A stretch of 64,000 nt of DNA from Siderastrea siderea (GCA_964030785.1 OZ034970.1:34302943-34366942); one strand, 5' to 3'; shown: positions 10,763-22,640, counted from the first letter of the stretch. A program made the numbers and translations. The notes: generated by a model not told the origin, from the sequence alone.

Positions 10763-12239
10763 ATAAAATTTAAGTCATACCTTGGTTCTGTCCAGCGTTC
10801 TTCTTTTATTCTGTTCGACTAGTTCCTTCCATTTGGCATAGTAAACACGAGCCAGTTATTTAGCACGCGAATAAGTGTCTCTTTCTTTCTGTTTTCGAAT
10901 TTTCTTGGCCTCTCTTTACATAATCCGAGACAATCGTTTTCTTTTGTTTCTTTCATTTCTTATCCTGCGTTTCTCATCGATTGAATTTTCATGAGTGTCG
11001 TGACATGATCGTTCTTTCGAAAGCGCGCGCTTTCCCAACAATTCCCGCTTCCAAGGCTTGTAACGCGATCGCTGGCTAAGTTGCCTCTGGCTTGCGTATG
11101 TGCCCGCTATTCCATAATCCGATATATCAAATTCGAATGGGCAGCGGCTTATCGCAAAACAATAGCGACAATTCCTTATTACAGGGAAAGTACAACAAAG
11201 GAATTTTAAGCAAATTGATCTCTGTGGTGCAAATCACCGAAATACATCACAATGATAACGTTAGGGATGACACCGTTGTTTTCGATGATGTGAACCTTTT
11301 TTTTAAATTAAAAAAAGCACTCGTGATTATATATCATCATCGCGTCTGCACTCGACAAAAATCGTAGTGTCTTCACACAGGTAGCGCGACGACTGAAAGA
11401 TCCTACAAAAGTTCGAAAAACAACTCAAGAAGCTTGAATGTTTCCCATTTTCAGGTTTCCATTGCGGCAAAAAAGCTAGGGTTTCAAATTCGACGGGTGA
11501 AACGCGCCGGATGTATGTTTTCGGCCGCAAATCAAACTCCAACTGCGAGCGTTGAAAACGGCAATCAAGATCAAATTCCCTTACACTCTATGATTGGCTT
11601 AAGCGATGGGTTCACTTAATTAGATTTTCGAGCATTTAATTAGATCAATGTTAGCGTCCATAGCAACTAAGGCTTCCAACAGCGAGCCAAAAAATCCTCT
11701 ATGAGGGTTCTCATGTTCGCTTATACTGAATTATTTTTTAAGCTCCGCCTATGCCGAAACATGACAGTTTTTTCGTGATAATAACGCAGTATGACCACAA
11801 ATGATGTTGATAGGCTAACACTGAATCATGCTGTCAAAAGGGGAGGCGGAGGCTCAAGTAAAAGCCTTTGTGTCAGCTGGCTTTTCTGATTTTTCTTCCA
11901 TTCACTTCTTCACCCTTTCGGTTTTACCCCCTTTCCCACTAGTAACCCAGATGCTTTGGCTCTATGTTTTGTTGTGCCAACTTTGCGAAGTCGCGCGGTC
12001 GTTAACGGGCTGAATAAAAATGTAAACAAAATTCGCCTTGTAATTTTGGCCTGGACGTGGGGTTTGGAAAATGTTGTTAGCCGCGTGACTCGCCCCATAG
12101 TTTACATGGCTATATATAGTTTATGTGACTCGCCCCATAGTTTGTGGTCTCGGGTACCCGAGACAACCCTCCCCTAGGCGAGCTAATTTTTCACCTGTTT
12201 CTTTGAAAAGTTCAACGAACCGTTTACATGAGGATCACC

Positions 12240-12240
<1 letters not shown>
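10763..12240. other. noncoding; short direct repeat
   Basis: No recognised gene. GTGACTCGCCCCATAGTTT occurs twice about 39 bp apart (near 12085 and 12124). Several frames of 60-90 codons exist but have no family features. Confidence 0.35.

Positions 12241-12275
<35 letters not shown>
12241..12275. repeat. (ATC)n microsatellite
   Basis: An uninterrupted ATC trinucleotide run of about 35 bp, translated as poly-Ser or poly-Met in the chance ORFs over it. Confidence 0.95.
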
Positions 12276-12529
12276 TCGGCTGCAGAGCAGCCGACCACAA
12301 GTTTCCTCCAGCGATGGCGGTCTTGGGCGATTTCCAACTTTATTAGAATCCCCTTTTACATATAAGCTATTGTCTAACAACTAACACTATATTTAGGATA
12401 TTAGATTTTCTTAATCATGGTATTAAATAATCCTAGTCATAAAACTATTCAGTGTGGTTGAAATCTATTGTGAATTGGCCTATTAGTATATTCATTTCTT
12501 ATTTGTAAAGCTTCATGAACAAAATAACC

Positions 12530-13345
12530 TAGTTTCTTACAAACAAGTATCAACATTATTAAAAAGAAAAATAATTTTGTCTGGTTCACCTAAAGAGTCG
12601 AATCCTGCATATTTTAATTTGAAGTCATTTGTCAAATGTTTCCTAATATTTTCAAAATGATTACAATATAAAGGGAAATGAATTTCATTTTCAATTTCGT
12701 TGGAAGAGCAGTACTGACATATTCGTAAGTTTTCAGGTCTCTTTGAATGCAATGTCTTCCGGATTCAATTCTGAAATAATGATTACCTGATCTATGCTTG
12801 GCTAAAGCTTTTCTTTGATTCATGTTTTTGATTAGTTCTGAATATTCAGATTTGCTTACCTCGGTTTTGAACATAGAGTACAAATTTAATTTCGTGTGAC
12901 ATGGGATCATTTCCATTTGATAAGTTTTCAAATCAGAAGTGATAAGTTGTTTTATCTTTTGTAAATGATTTTTAATTATTTATCTGTGACATGATTAATG
13001 TTTCGTGGGGACTTGTGATGTCTTAGATAATATTGTTTGAGTAGTTCATTTAGTGTAGACATAAATGATGATTTCCCATTGTTTGCTAGTTGGTTTACAA
13101 TGTGTAGGCATTGTCTAGCAACGCTATTTTCTGGGAGTGTTTCAAGGTGTAACCAGAAGTTTATGAAGCTTTAGAAAATATTATATTAGACAGGAAGTCG
13201 TCCTGTTTCGTTTCGGGCTATAACATTTGATGCTCTTCTATTTAAGCCCATATAATACTTGTAGAATTGAGTATGTAATCTTTCAATTGGGTGCTTTTCC
13301 CATTTTTTAGCTGATAGGCCAACTCGTTTCGGGGAAGCGAGACAA
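12530..13345 (-). pseudogene. decayed 3' end of a LINE reverse transcriptase ORF
   Basis: Minus-strand frames resemble the C-terminal region of non-LTR retrotransposon ORF2 proteins in order. 'ERLHTQFYKYYMGLNRRASN' plus 'ETGRLPV' (13190-13300) is the usual 'LH.RF.K..LGV...SN' stretch. Next comes 'FWLHLETLPENSVARQCLH' (13080-13160), then the 'RSGNHYFRIESGRH' segment (about 12760-12800). Last is the Cys/His cluster 'RICQYCSSNEIENEIHFPLYC' (about 12660-12740), here interrupted by frame changes. The pieces lie in several frames with stops, so it is a dead, 5'-truncated copy. The clade is uncertain. Confidence 0.7.
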
Positions 13346-13375
13346 CTCGGGAGGGGGGGGGGTGGTTGTCTCACC

Positions 13376-15692
13376 TCGGCAGGTAAGGTAACTCTAGCAG
13401 GTGGGAGAACTTTTTCTCATATAAACACTTTTTCTCGCCTACCCGGGACGACTTGACGTAGCGTCTGGCTCTTGGCTTAAAAACGCCTACATCAACAAAA
13501 TGTATACTGGAGAAGAAAAATTTTCACAAGCAGAGGCTACAGTGATCAAATCAACGAAAAATTCTGAAGGAAAAGGGCGTATTGAGACAACTTTTCTCCA
13601 TTTAAAGCACCTTTAAGCGTTTTGAAAAGCCGAAAATCCCTGAAGTCTCCCACTTTATCAATCTGGAACAGTAACATAAATTTGTTTTTTTTTTCCCGTC
13701 ATTCTTCTGTCTTCTGTCTCCACGGTCGATAAAACACTTTTGCCAACAAATTTTTGGGAAAACAAGAGTACCGACTGCAGGAACCATGGAACCATTCAGG
13801 TAGCAAAAGAATCGTAGAGCGGCTTGCAGTACAACCACGGCGAACAGGTAGATAGTGTAGTTTTTCGGGTTTTTCAAAAATGCACGTCAAACGTGAGTGG
13901 TTCAAGTTTGAATGTCACAAATCTCTACACGGAGTAAAATATTAACTAATCGAGGTCTTCGGATTTGTTCAGGCTTCTTTACCAGGTTTAGAAAGGAAAT
14001 AAATTTTCATTCTCCTTTTTCCTTTTATTCGCCTCAAGCGAGAAGATGACGGATTCTTTTATTCGGTCAAGTGTGGGGGTATACCTGAGCTCGAAAGATG
14101 GTTATACAAACATCAAACTCATCAAACGCTATGCTGTGCTTTAGGCGAGTTAAACACGTAGCTTTATTTACGTGTCAAACCATGTAGCTTGGGATAATCC
14201 CATACTAATTTAAGGGGACACAAAATAAGAATATACAAAAATTAAGATAGAAACCCTGTTCACGGCAGATAGGCAAAAAAAACACACTCCGTCAAGCAGA
14301 ATGTCCAAGGCCGTATAGCGGATTACTCCCCCCCCCCCCCCCCAAGAAGGGGGAGTAGTATTATCGAAGTATTAAACAGCGCTACACACCTAAGAAATTT
14401 CTAAATACGAGGACAACGAATGTTAGTGCATGAAAGTGTACATTTATTAGGCTACTTACTTTGCATTTTGCATCGAGGACAGAGATGCCCCAGAAGCTCT
14501 CGTTTGTAATTCAGGGTAAATTACATTTTACATTATTCAAAAATGAATAAAATGCGAAAAATAAACCTCAAACCTTTGAAAATTGGAAGCTTCTCATACA
14601 TTTACAATTTATTTTCTCAGTAATCAGTAACTGTTTCACTGTTTTGAGTTAAATAATCCACCCCCCTCGTGATCAACAGTAAATATCTGACGTGTAACCT
14701 ATTCAGATCCCTAGTGTTTTCGGATATGCGAATTCAGTTCCTATGACATTCGGAAACAATTAATAACTTCTATGATTTTCGCCAAAATTTTTTGGAAAAT
14801 CGGAGTTTAGGAAAACGTCCCCTAAAATTTTCGCCAAAAAAAGGACGAACACGTAATCTAAAGTTTTCGAACAGACCGGTCACGATTGCTAGAACTTTCG
14901 GATGGGGCAAAAAAGCCACCTAGAAATTTCTACAGACCATAAGTTCCCCTAGAACATCCGAACAGATAAATCTTTTGTAGGACGGCTCCAAACGCACTAA
15001 ACGAGCTTTTAAAGCATTGGCGAAACCATTTTAGGTCATTCTAAAGGATTTTGAGACATCAGGTCGTTGGGTGCCCCTGTCTCTTAAATGTTCGGTGATC
15101 CCAGATTTTCTTTATCGATCATCTACGTTTTATGAAAAATGGAACAAAGTCTGTGTTGGGGACATTTGATTTTTTTTCAACTTTTCTTCCCACACATCAT
15201 CAAATTCTGCTATTATTTAAGCTGCACGGTGTTGGCAAAAGTCCATTTCAAAGGTTGAGTTTAACTGAAAGGATGACACCAGTTCAAATTGTTTGCTTGA
15301 CAGACCCACTTGAATGAAATTCGGCGAATTATTTTTAATATTTTTCAACTAACAACCACTGCGGCGATGTGGAGTTACAAGGGCCGATTTGTCAAAACTG
15401 GAGTAGTTTTCCACGTGCTTTATTTGACAAAGCCGGTGACACCCCAATGTTTTTGCATTTCTGACATAGGTAACTGATTATCTTACTGTGGCAAAAGTAT
15501 GAAAAATCTGAGTTGTAGAAGATTCTCGCGTGAACGTCCTTAGAAACAACAAAAAAAACACTTTATGACCAGGATCCAAGCATTGGTTGTCGATGTCTAC
15601 TCTACTTCCTACTTGAAATTACTTAAACACTAAATGTTTTCTGAATAATGAATGTATAAATATCATATATTACAACTGCGGGATGAATAATT
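13376..15692. other. noncoding; homopolymer tract
   Basis: No supported gene. A poly-C run of about 15-17 bases occurs at 14328-14344 and a poly-G run near 13352-13364. The rest is AT-rich. Confidence 0.4.
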
Positions 15693-15946
15693 AAATGTAA
15701 AGAAGAACAACGCAGTTATAGACGCAACTTCTGCAGTTGCGAAAAGAGAGCCTGAAAAAAATTCAGGCTCGTATGGGATTCGAAACCATCAGCTCTCAGT
15801 TGGCTTGTTAGCTCAATTGGTTAGAGCGCTGCACAGGTATCGCAGAGTTCAAGGCTTCGATCCCGACAAAGCCTGAATTTTTTTCCGGCTTTCTTTTCGC
15901 AACTACAAAAGTTGCGTCTATAACTGCGATGATCTTCTTTACATTT
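15693..15946 (+). mobile_element. foldback element carrying a tRNA-like sequence
   Basis: Imperfect inverted arms (left 15693-15772, right about 15874-15946) share 'AACTGCGATGATCTTCTTTA', 'TTTTCGCAACT' and 'CAGGCT'. Inside is a 72-nt tRNA-like sequence at 15802-15873: A-box text TAGCTCAATTGG, a D-arm GCTC/GAGC pair, an anticodon-like arm CTGC/GCAG and B-box-like TTCGATCCC. The anticodon loop lacks the conserved T33 and the acceptor pairs imperfectly, so it is a tRNA-derived pol III relic, not a functional tRNA. A related copy is at 44445-44616. Confidence 0.75.
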
Positions 15947-17559
15947 ATTAATTGTTTTCTGTTTCTTTCTCTTCACTTGCAGAGGAAGAATGCTGGCTGC
16001 ACTGTTGTTGGAAGACGTCCTCTCCTAGAAAAGAAAAAGGTTCTTTTAAGAGCCACTTGTTTTACAGTGAGAAAAAAAACAAAAACAAAATAGACAAGAC
16101 AAACAAAAAACAAAACAAAAAAACGTAAAACAAAACAAAAACGGCTCTTTTAGGAGCCACCACATAATACAAAAGTGAATGACCAACAAATATGAATTTA
16201 ACATTTAATTTTCCAGTGAAGAGTACTTATATTATGCTTCCCATTTAAAACATTTAGTTTTAACCATTACGTTTTTTGTTAACTATAGTTAATAATTGAA
16301 ACTTGTGCGTTAGGCATATCGTTTGACGACTACAAGCAAAGTAATATACACATGTAAGGGTGATGAAGTTTTTCATTTATGTTGACTTCGGACTAATCAA
16401 CGAATGTGCGCTAAATGAAAAAACGGCTGTTATTTAGAGCAGTCCTCGAATAAGTACATATTTAGTACTTATAACCTGCGAACTACATGTACTATAACAT
16501 ATATTTCAACAACCAATGGCTAAGAAGTGCTTCACTGTCACACTGAGCAATCTAAGTTGTAAAACGTATCTATAATAACTCAAAAATATATTTTAGGCCA
16601 CCAAAAAGTCTGGGAAGACTGTATTTACGGCAGCAATACCTTAAAATGCCACAACGTTGTATCTAAACGAACCTAGCATGTTCCTATGTGCTGTTTTGCA
16701 AAGAAGAGGCTACTGCCTCATAAAAATTTATTGTATTCTCGCATTTCATTACAAATAATGGACAAGTGAATGAAGGAAGGAATTGTCCATATATGGACAA
16801 TATTTGTGTGCTGTCTGTCTGCCTATATCAGCTCCTGTATAAAACTTCCTGCTGGGACTACTGCACTTCAACCTCTCATGACTGTTTACGCCTTTCACTT
16901 TCTCTGTCTCCTAGTGGGTAAACAGAAATAGCATATTACAGGTATAAAGGTTACAACGAAAAGATTACTAACTCAACACAACATATCGTCCTGTCAATAA
17001 CATTTTTAAGTGGCTTTTGATAAGTGATGAAAGTCCGCGTAAGTCTTTTCCAGGGCTGAGTAAATTTAATTAACACAAATGTCCTAAGCCTGTTTCAGAC
17101 GGGAGTATCGTTTGTAGGAGTCGATCATACACTGATATTTTTTTTAATCAAAGTGCTTTGTCCTTTTCTATCGCCTTCTTTGTCGTCTAGCTACACGATA
17201 GCAGTAACGTTTGCTAGAAAGCTCTATAAGCGTATTCAAGCATCCAAAAAAATGCTAAAAAATTAGTTTTAAACTGAGTTTACCGTCTTTCTGTTTTATT
17301 CGACGGGAACAAAATCTGCTTTTTTGTCGGAGTTTTTTCGGCAAAAACTTCTCAACAAGCAAGTGTAGAGTCATAAAAAATACATGCATTATTTATGCTA
17401 TCCCTCTGGAATGTTCATGTCTTCTCAAACAAATTTAACAGTGGCTAGTTACTGTTGTCAGCGGTAGCTCAGTTTGATGGGCCAGAAGAAAAGACACACA
17501 CCTTTTGTCTGGATAAATTTTGGCTATGTGCAAGCAACACATAGCCGCTTTAATATTCC
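15947..17559. other. noncoding; hairpin near the retrotransposon end
   Basis: A-rich sequence without genes. GGCTATGTG at 17522-17530 and CACATAGCC at 17538-17546 form a 9-bp hairpin with a 7-nt loop, close to the 3' side of the following retrotransposon. I could not tell whether this lies inside the element. Confidence 0.35.
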
Positions 17560-18022
17560 AAAATTCCTTGCAAAAATTAACGACACAATAAAACAAAAGC
17601 TACGCCCATCAAAGGTGAGGGCAATGAACCGCCAAAGCTCACTTGGGTAAACTGGGCAGCCCCACCCTAGCACTGACAACAGGGACTAGTCTCTGGAGGA
17701 ACACGGACAACAAAAAGCCAAAAGACAAGCAGCTACCCCTGCAAGCTACTGCAGCAATGTGTAGATTATTATGAGGAGCAGAACAGTTACCCCTGCAAAC
17801 TGCGCTGCATATAGGCAAAGAAAATTCCAAACAAGCTACCCCTGTAAACTGTTTGGAAGTTTATATTAGGACTAACTAAAAGATCAAATGGTGAGCGCAG
17901 TTGACTCTGGAAACTATGCTCCTGTAACCCCTAAAGAATAATCAGCCAGACAACGAAACAGCCACCCCTGTAGACTGGTTTGTCATGGCCGAGAAGCGGC
18001 CATATTCCAAACCAACAATTGC

Positions 18023-18963
18023 CTAAGGAGAGCTGAAACAAGTATGTGTACTTTGCAAACTAGGTAGGCGAATGTACTTTTTAAAAGCATCTGATTTCCA
18101 TCGCCCCAAAAGACGAATCTGGGTTTTGGAATAGACACACTCGGCAGTGTGGGAGGCTGCCTTGATGCGAAAGCTATGACCCTTATATCTGTCTGGGTTA
18201 AGACCACAGCTCTTGATTGCCCTTGCCAACCAGTCGCAAAATTCAGAACGGGTAACAGGTGACCCATCCAGATGCTGAAAAATGGGTCCTGGACGACAAC
18301 CTCGGAATTGGAGGTAAACAAGGAGAGTGTCGACTGGGCAAACAACCGGCTCACACGTAAGAACCACGGAGAGTGGTGGCTCATTGTAATGGTGTTTAAA
18401 GGAATAAAAAGTAACCTTTATTGCCTCGGTGTCCCCACGCACAGTAGACAACTTTTCCAACTGCCGCAACTGTAACACAGCTGGTGATTGTTTGGTGACT
18501 GTGATTCCACCAATGCGCAAAAAGGCTAAACAGCCATAGCACACCTAGCTTTAAACATAGTGGAAACGTAGTGAGAATCCAAAATACTGGGGCACTGCTG
18601 AAAAATCTTTGTTAATATGGGAATGGAGAGTGGCATCCGCATATCAAAGCGCGGGTCAACCTTTCCATACCATTTAAACATCTCTAGAATAAAAAATACT
18701 TTGGTGGGATCGGAAACACCCGCCAGCTGGTGCGAATAACCCAGTGCAGAAACATAGGTATTGACTGTGGAAGAAGCGTAATTTTGCTGATATAAATGGG
18801 CAATGAAAAGAGCCAGAGTCGCTGGAGGGATTGGGAAATCAGGTGACGGATTATCGACAATGCTGAAAAGAAAATTGCGGTACAGCTTCCAGGCACGGCA
18901 ATAGGTTGGAATGGAAGATGGCTGCAAACTAGAATTAATTAAGTGGGTCACTACATCCTCCAA
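18023..18963 (-). pseudogene. tyrosine recombinase of the Ngaro/DIRS-like element (frameshifted)
   Basis: Two overlapping minus-strand frames make up one recombinase. The first (18963 to about 18530) is the helical N-terminal core-binding part ('THLINSSLQPSSIPTYCRAW', 'SSTVNTYVSALGYSHQLAG'). The second (about 18544 to 18023) is the catalytic part. It shows the first Arg motif FLRIGGIT, the GHSFRIKAAS motif (His and second Arg) and LLGRWKSDAFKKYIR with the nucleophile Tyr near the end. The frames switch near 18530-18544, so no intact protein is made. In this family the enzyme integrates the cDNA circle without target duplication. Confidence 0.88.
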
Positions 18964-20900
18964 TTTTGAGGCTGCATGGGTGGAGGGACAACTGTCGGAG
19001 TTGGGTGCATGTGAGCGGGGGCGAGCTGCTGGAAACGCTGGATCTGCAAACGGGACAAGGAATCCGCCAAATTATTGTGAATTCCTGGAACATGGCGGGC
19101 TCGAAACAAAATATTATGCTTGAGACAAGAAAGAACAAGCTTCCGTACAAAGGACATTAGGAAGGGGTCCCGGCATGAATTCTTATTAATAACATGGACT
19201 AATGCTTCATTATCCATGAAAAGGAGAACCCGCTTATTTTTCATCCTATGACCCCATAACAGTACACTGAGGACAATTGGATAAAACTCGAGGACAGCGA
19301 TATTGTACGATTTCCAGGACTCGGGCCACTCACTATAACACCACTGGTCACCAAAAACAGCCCCAAAACCTAATGCCCCTGACGCATCAGTGTATAGGTG
19401 AAGAGTGGATGAAGTTAACCACCCTTCATGCATAAAAAAGGAACAGCTGTTAAAATCTGTCAGGAAAGTGAGCCAAACCCGCAAGTCAGACTTAACAGCT
19501 GAATTAAGTCTGACAAGGTGCTGTGGTTGTTTAATGCCGACAGTTAAATCAATAAGCCGACGGAGAAATGCCCGTCCAGGAAGGACAACAGAACATGCAA
19601 AATTCAAAAGCCCTATAAGAGACTGTAATTCTTGTAGAGTAACCTTCTTCCGGGTCAGAAATGCTGAAAGTAAATCAACACACCGCAGCACCTTGTCTGA
19701 GGGGAGACAGGCCTCAGAGCGAATGGTATCAAGTTCAATACCGGCAAATGACAAAACCACCGCTGGACCTACAGTTTTTTCAGGGGACATAGGTATACCC
19801 AAATAGTCACACAAGTCCAGAAAACAAGAAAGCTGACTGGAACACAGAGACCTAGTGGGAGCAACGATGAGAAAATCATCCAAGAGATGAATCATGTTAG
19901 GTATGTGGAGCTTGGTCCTGGCAATCCACTCTACTGTGCTACTGAAAGACTCGAAAGTTTAACATGAGCTAGCACAGCCCATGACCATACAACGATCATA
20001 GTAAAAAAGTCCACGCCAGCACATTCCGAGAAGATGGTAATCTTCAGGCCGGATAGGAATTATGCGGAAAGCACTCTTGATATCAGTTTTGGCCAAAAAA
20101 CTACCAATACCAGCAAATGATAAAACCACTGCTGGACCTACAGTTTTTTCGGGGACATAGGTATACCCAAATAGTCACACAAGTCCAGAAAACAAGAAAG
20201 CTGACTGGAACACAGAGACCTAGTGGGAGCAACGATGAGAAAATCATCCAAGAGATGAATCATGTAAGGTATGTGGAGCTTGGTAGGCAATCCACTCTAC
20301 TGCGCTACTGAAAGACTCGAAAGTTTTACATGAGCTAGCACAGCCCATGACCATACAACGATCATAGTAAAAAAGTGCACGCCAGCGCATTCCGAGAAGA
20401 TGGTGATCTTCAGGCCGAATAGGAATTATGCAGAAAGCACCCTTGATATCAGGTTTGGCCAAAAAAACTACCTACCCCAGACCGAGTTATCAGCTGAACA
20501 GCATCATCAACGTGAGCGTAAGTGACACTAGTATGTTCTGGGGGAATATAATTATTCACCGAAGCACCTGAGGGATACGACAAATGCTGTATAAGGCGGA
20601 ACTCCCCAGGTGATTTCTTAGGAACTACCCCAAGGGGTGACACAGAAATATGGAAACGGAGAACTAGGAAAGGGGCCAGCAAGGCGCCCAGAGGACAATT
20701 CTTTCTCAATATATTGGTCTACTACCTCAGGATGCTGGTGGGCCGATAACAAATTAGGGGCCATCATGGCATTGCCAGAACCATCATAATGTATGGGAAA
20801 GCCATTTTGAAAACCACAAATCAAAAATTGAGTCTCGCTAATCGAATATAATGTGAGTAGGGGATGTAACCTATTTAGCCTGACTGGAGTTGGTAGGTCG
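18951..20900 (-). pseudogene. reverse transcriptase-RNase H of the Ngaro/DIRS-like element (broken)
   Basis: RT begins in a frame overlapping the end of gag, with 'HPEVVDQYIEKELSSGR' and 'AGPF' (about 20700-20800). It continues in other frames: 'GVVPKKSPGEFRLIQHLSYP', motif A-like 'KPDIKGAFCIIPI', 'RALFYYDRCMVMG', and the catalytic 'LLDDFLIVAP' in place of YxDD. RNase H follows with 'LYTDASGALGFGAVFG', 'ELKS'-like helix text 'NIAVLEFYPIVLSVLLWG' and 'MDNEALVHVINKNSCRD', ending 'IHNNLADSLSRLQ'. There are at least two frame changes plus an internal tandem duplication (19741-20475), so it is dead. Confidence 0.88.
19741..20475. repeat. ~368-bp tandem duplication inside the RT gene
   Basis: Copy one is about 19741-20109 and copy two about 20110-20475. 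Both contain 'AAATAGTCACACAAGTCCAG', 'GAAAATCATCCAAGAGATGA', 'CATACAACGATCATAGTAAA' and 'CTTCAGGCCG(G/A)ATAGGAA'. The segment covers RT palm motifs A to C, so the LLDDF motif is present twice. The two copies differ at only a few positions and one short deletion (CTTGGTCCTGG versus CTTGGTAGG). Confidence 0.92.
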
Positions 20901-22082
20901 GGATTTGGCAGCAACAGAGGTGGAGCTGGGTGGTGCACTGGGGGGACGAAAATTACATTTGGAGCTCGGATGTAGCCGATGACACTTAGGGCACTCATGC
21001 TTGAAATTACAACCAGGACAGGCACCACTATGATGGAACTTTCGGCAGTAACCATGGGGGATGAAAACAGGGTTAGCCCCCGCATTCGATGGCCTGGGTG
21101 GTTTTGTGGTTGATAGATTCTGTGAGCGAATCCACAACTCCCAGTGCACCTCATTCCGAGCCAAGCTGGCAGGCTGTTGTTGCTTTAAATAGCGGAAATC
21201 GGTGTCATAATACCGCCAGTTGGCCCCCTGCGCTCCCAAATTGCGAACCACCTCACCAGACTTCATGAGGGCAGGGGCCTCCTGGTTGAATTTGGTGGTA
21301 TATACCCCCACAAAAATTTGAAAGGCAGAAATCCAAGCATCTATAGAAGTCAGGGGCTTTGCCTTGTTAGTGGGCTCCAGGCACAGGGTGGGAAGGCCTG
21401 CTGAACCAGAGGCTGCCGATGTGGTGACAGACAAATGGTACTGTGGCTCCGTAGGGGAGTTGGCAAGCAGCAAACCAAAATCAAAATATTCATGAGCCCA
21501 TATTTTGGCTTTAAGTTTAGCAGGGACTCGACAATCAATGGAAAGACTCGTGGGGGTAAAAACATCCCTGGGCCTGTCCTGTCCTGGAGCCGGAGCCGGA
21601 GCCCCCACCCCCAAAGGCTCACCTGAAAGATTATGGAGGACAGATGGCACCGACCCCTGTACGCTGGCATCTGCCCCCACGGTTGCCCCCAGTGGTGCAG
21701 CAAGAGCCCCATCATGGGATAGTTGGAAGGGAGGTGGAGCAGCCGAGGGCGCCGTAATACCGGCAGCCACCACACTCTGTGTGGAAAGGGTCCGCAGCAC
21801 CTGGTGGGTCACTGCTTGAGTGATGTCCTGGATGAGGGAGCTGCTAGCCATGATGGAGTTAGAGGTGCTTGTTGCTTGGGTGACAGATGGTGTGGTGTGG
21901 GTGAAATTGTTGTTGAGGCTGCTCACAATTGTGGAAGTGGCGGTGGAAGACAGTGCTGCAGCATCGAGGCAAGTGGCAGGATTGATTAACCGGGCCGGAG
22001 GCCGGATGTTCCTCCGGCTGCTACGCATGGCCAGTGGGGTAGGGCGTGTAGCCTGGCGACGATTTCTGGCAGCACGAGACAT
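20871..22082 (-). CDS. gag-like ORF of the Ngaro/DIRS-like element
   Basis: A 403-codon frame from ATG at 22082. The basic N-terminus (MSRAARNRRQATRP) is followed by a long Ser/Thr/Ala-rich, probably disordered segment (residues ~45-190). A globular part follows (~200-320; 'AKIWAHEYFDFGLLL', 'ISAFQIFVGVYTTKF'). The C-terminus has a Cys/His cluster (~345-380): 'CRKFHHSGACPGCNFKHECP' and 'KCHRLHPSSKC', a zinc-binding nucleic-acid-binding region. This arrangement is typical of the ORF upstream of RT in DIRS/Ngaro elements of marine invertebrates and fish. RT starts in an overlapping frame. This is the only intact ORF of the element. Confidence 0.85.
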   Translation of the reverse strand: MSRAARNRRQATRPTPLAMRSSRRNIRPPARLINPATCLDAAALSSTATSTIVSSLNNNFTHTTPSVTQATSTSNSIMASSSLIQDITQAVTHQVLRTLSTQSVVAAGITAPSAAPPPFQLSHDGALAAPLGATVGADASVQGSVPSVLHNLSGEPLGVGAPAPAPGQDRPRDVFTPTSLSIDCRVPAKLKAKIWAHEYFDFGLLLANSPTEPQYHLSVTTSAASGSAGLPTLCLEPTNKAKPLTSIDAWISAFQIFVGVYTTKFNQEAPALMKSGEVVRNLGAQGANWRYYDTDFRYLKQQQPASLARNEVHWELWIRSQNLSTTKPPRPSNAGANPVFIPHGYCRKFHHSGACPGCNFKHECPKCHRLHPSSKCNFRPPSAPPSSTSVAAKSRPTNSSQAK

Positions 22083-22408
22083 TCTAGGATAAACAGAAAG
22101 AACCAGAAAAGCAAGCCCCCACGAAAAAGGCTGGTTTGTAGGTTAAGTTGCTGCAAAAAGTGATCACCGCTCAAAGAACACAAAAACAAACATAAAAACA
22201 ATTACAACACGAGCGCAGCAGGGTGGCATGGCAGACTATACAAACACAGTGTCGCCGCATAGCACCACCCCATGAAGCTGCAAAATAAAGAGAGCCATAA
22301 ATGAGAAGAAACAAAGTAAAACCAAGGTATGCTCCAGGCTAACAAAAACAAATTAGGCCATAAATGAGCACGAAGCCAGAAAGTAAATTAAAACAAAGCA
22401 ACGTGCTA

Positions 22409-22640
22409 CCCGTGCAAAAAAGTGTCCTGCCCGGGCCGGCCCAGACCAGCCTGGGCTGGCCTCTCCTGGCCTGTCCAGGCCAGGCCCTGCCATGGCCAGC
22501 CCGGGCCGGCCCAGGCCAGAAAACTGGCCTGGCCCAGCCTGGACTTGGCCGGCCCAGGCCGGCTAGGGCTGGCCGACTTCAATGTTCTCTGGCATCTACT
22601 GGCCCAGGCCGTCCCTTTCTAGCGTGGGCCAGTCTGACAG
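22409..22640. repeat. left terminal inverted repeat and GGCC-rich subterminal array
   Basis: The 39-bp TIR runs into dense GGCC, CCGG and CCCGGG half-sites ('GGCCAGCCCGGGCCGGCCCA' and variants). It strongly resembles the subterminal transposase-binding arrays of CACTA elements, although the motif here is palindromic and extremely GC-rich against an AT-rich background. Confidence 0.85.

Larger units (their letters stand above)
17560..22407 (-). mobile_element. Ngaro/DIRS-like tyrosine-recombinase retrotransposon, 3' part
   Basis: On the minus strand the order is gag-like, reverse transcriptase plus RNase H, tyrosine recombinase. That is the gene order of DIRS/Ngaro-type elements, which use a tyrosine recombinase instead of a DDE integrase. 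Downstream of the recombinase, at 17731-17978, the phrase 'TACCCCTG(C/T)AAACTG' recurs four times at ~50-120-bp spacing; this may be the split-repeat terminus. The 5' part resumes at 36159, beyond the inserted 13.7-kb transposon. Frameshifts and an internal duplication make this copy non-functional. The 3' boundary is approximate. Confidence 0.85.

Noticed and set aside
15802..15873. Functional tRNA gene
   Set aside because: No T33, unpaired bases at the base of the anticodon stem and an imperfect acceptor stem; it lies inside a foldback repeat family.
21350..21989. ORFs overlapping the gag-like gene in other frames and strand
   Set aside because: Shadows of the 403-codon gag frame, with no motifs.
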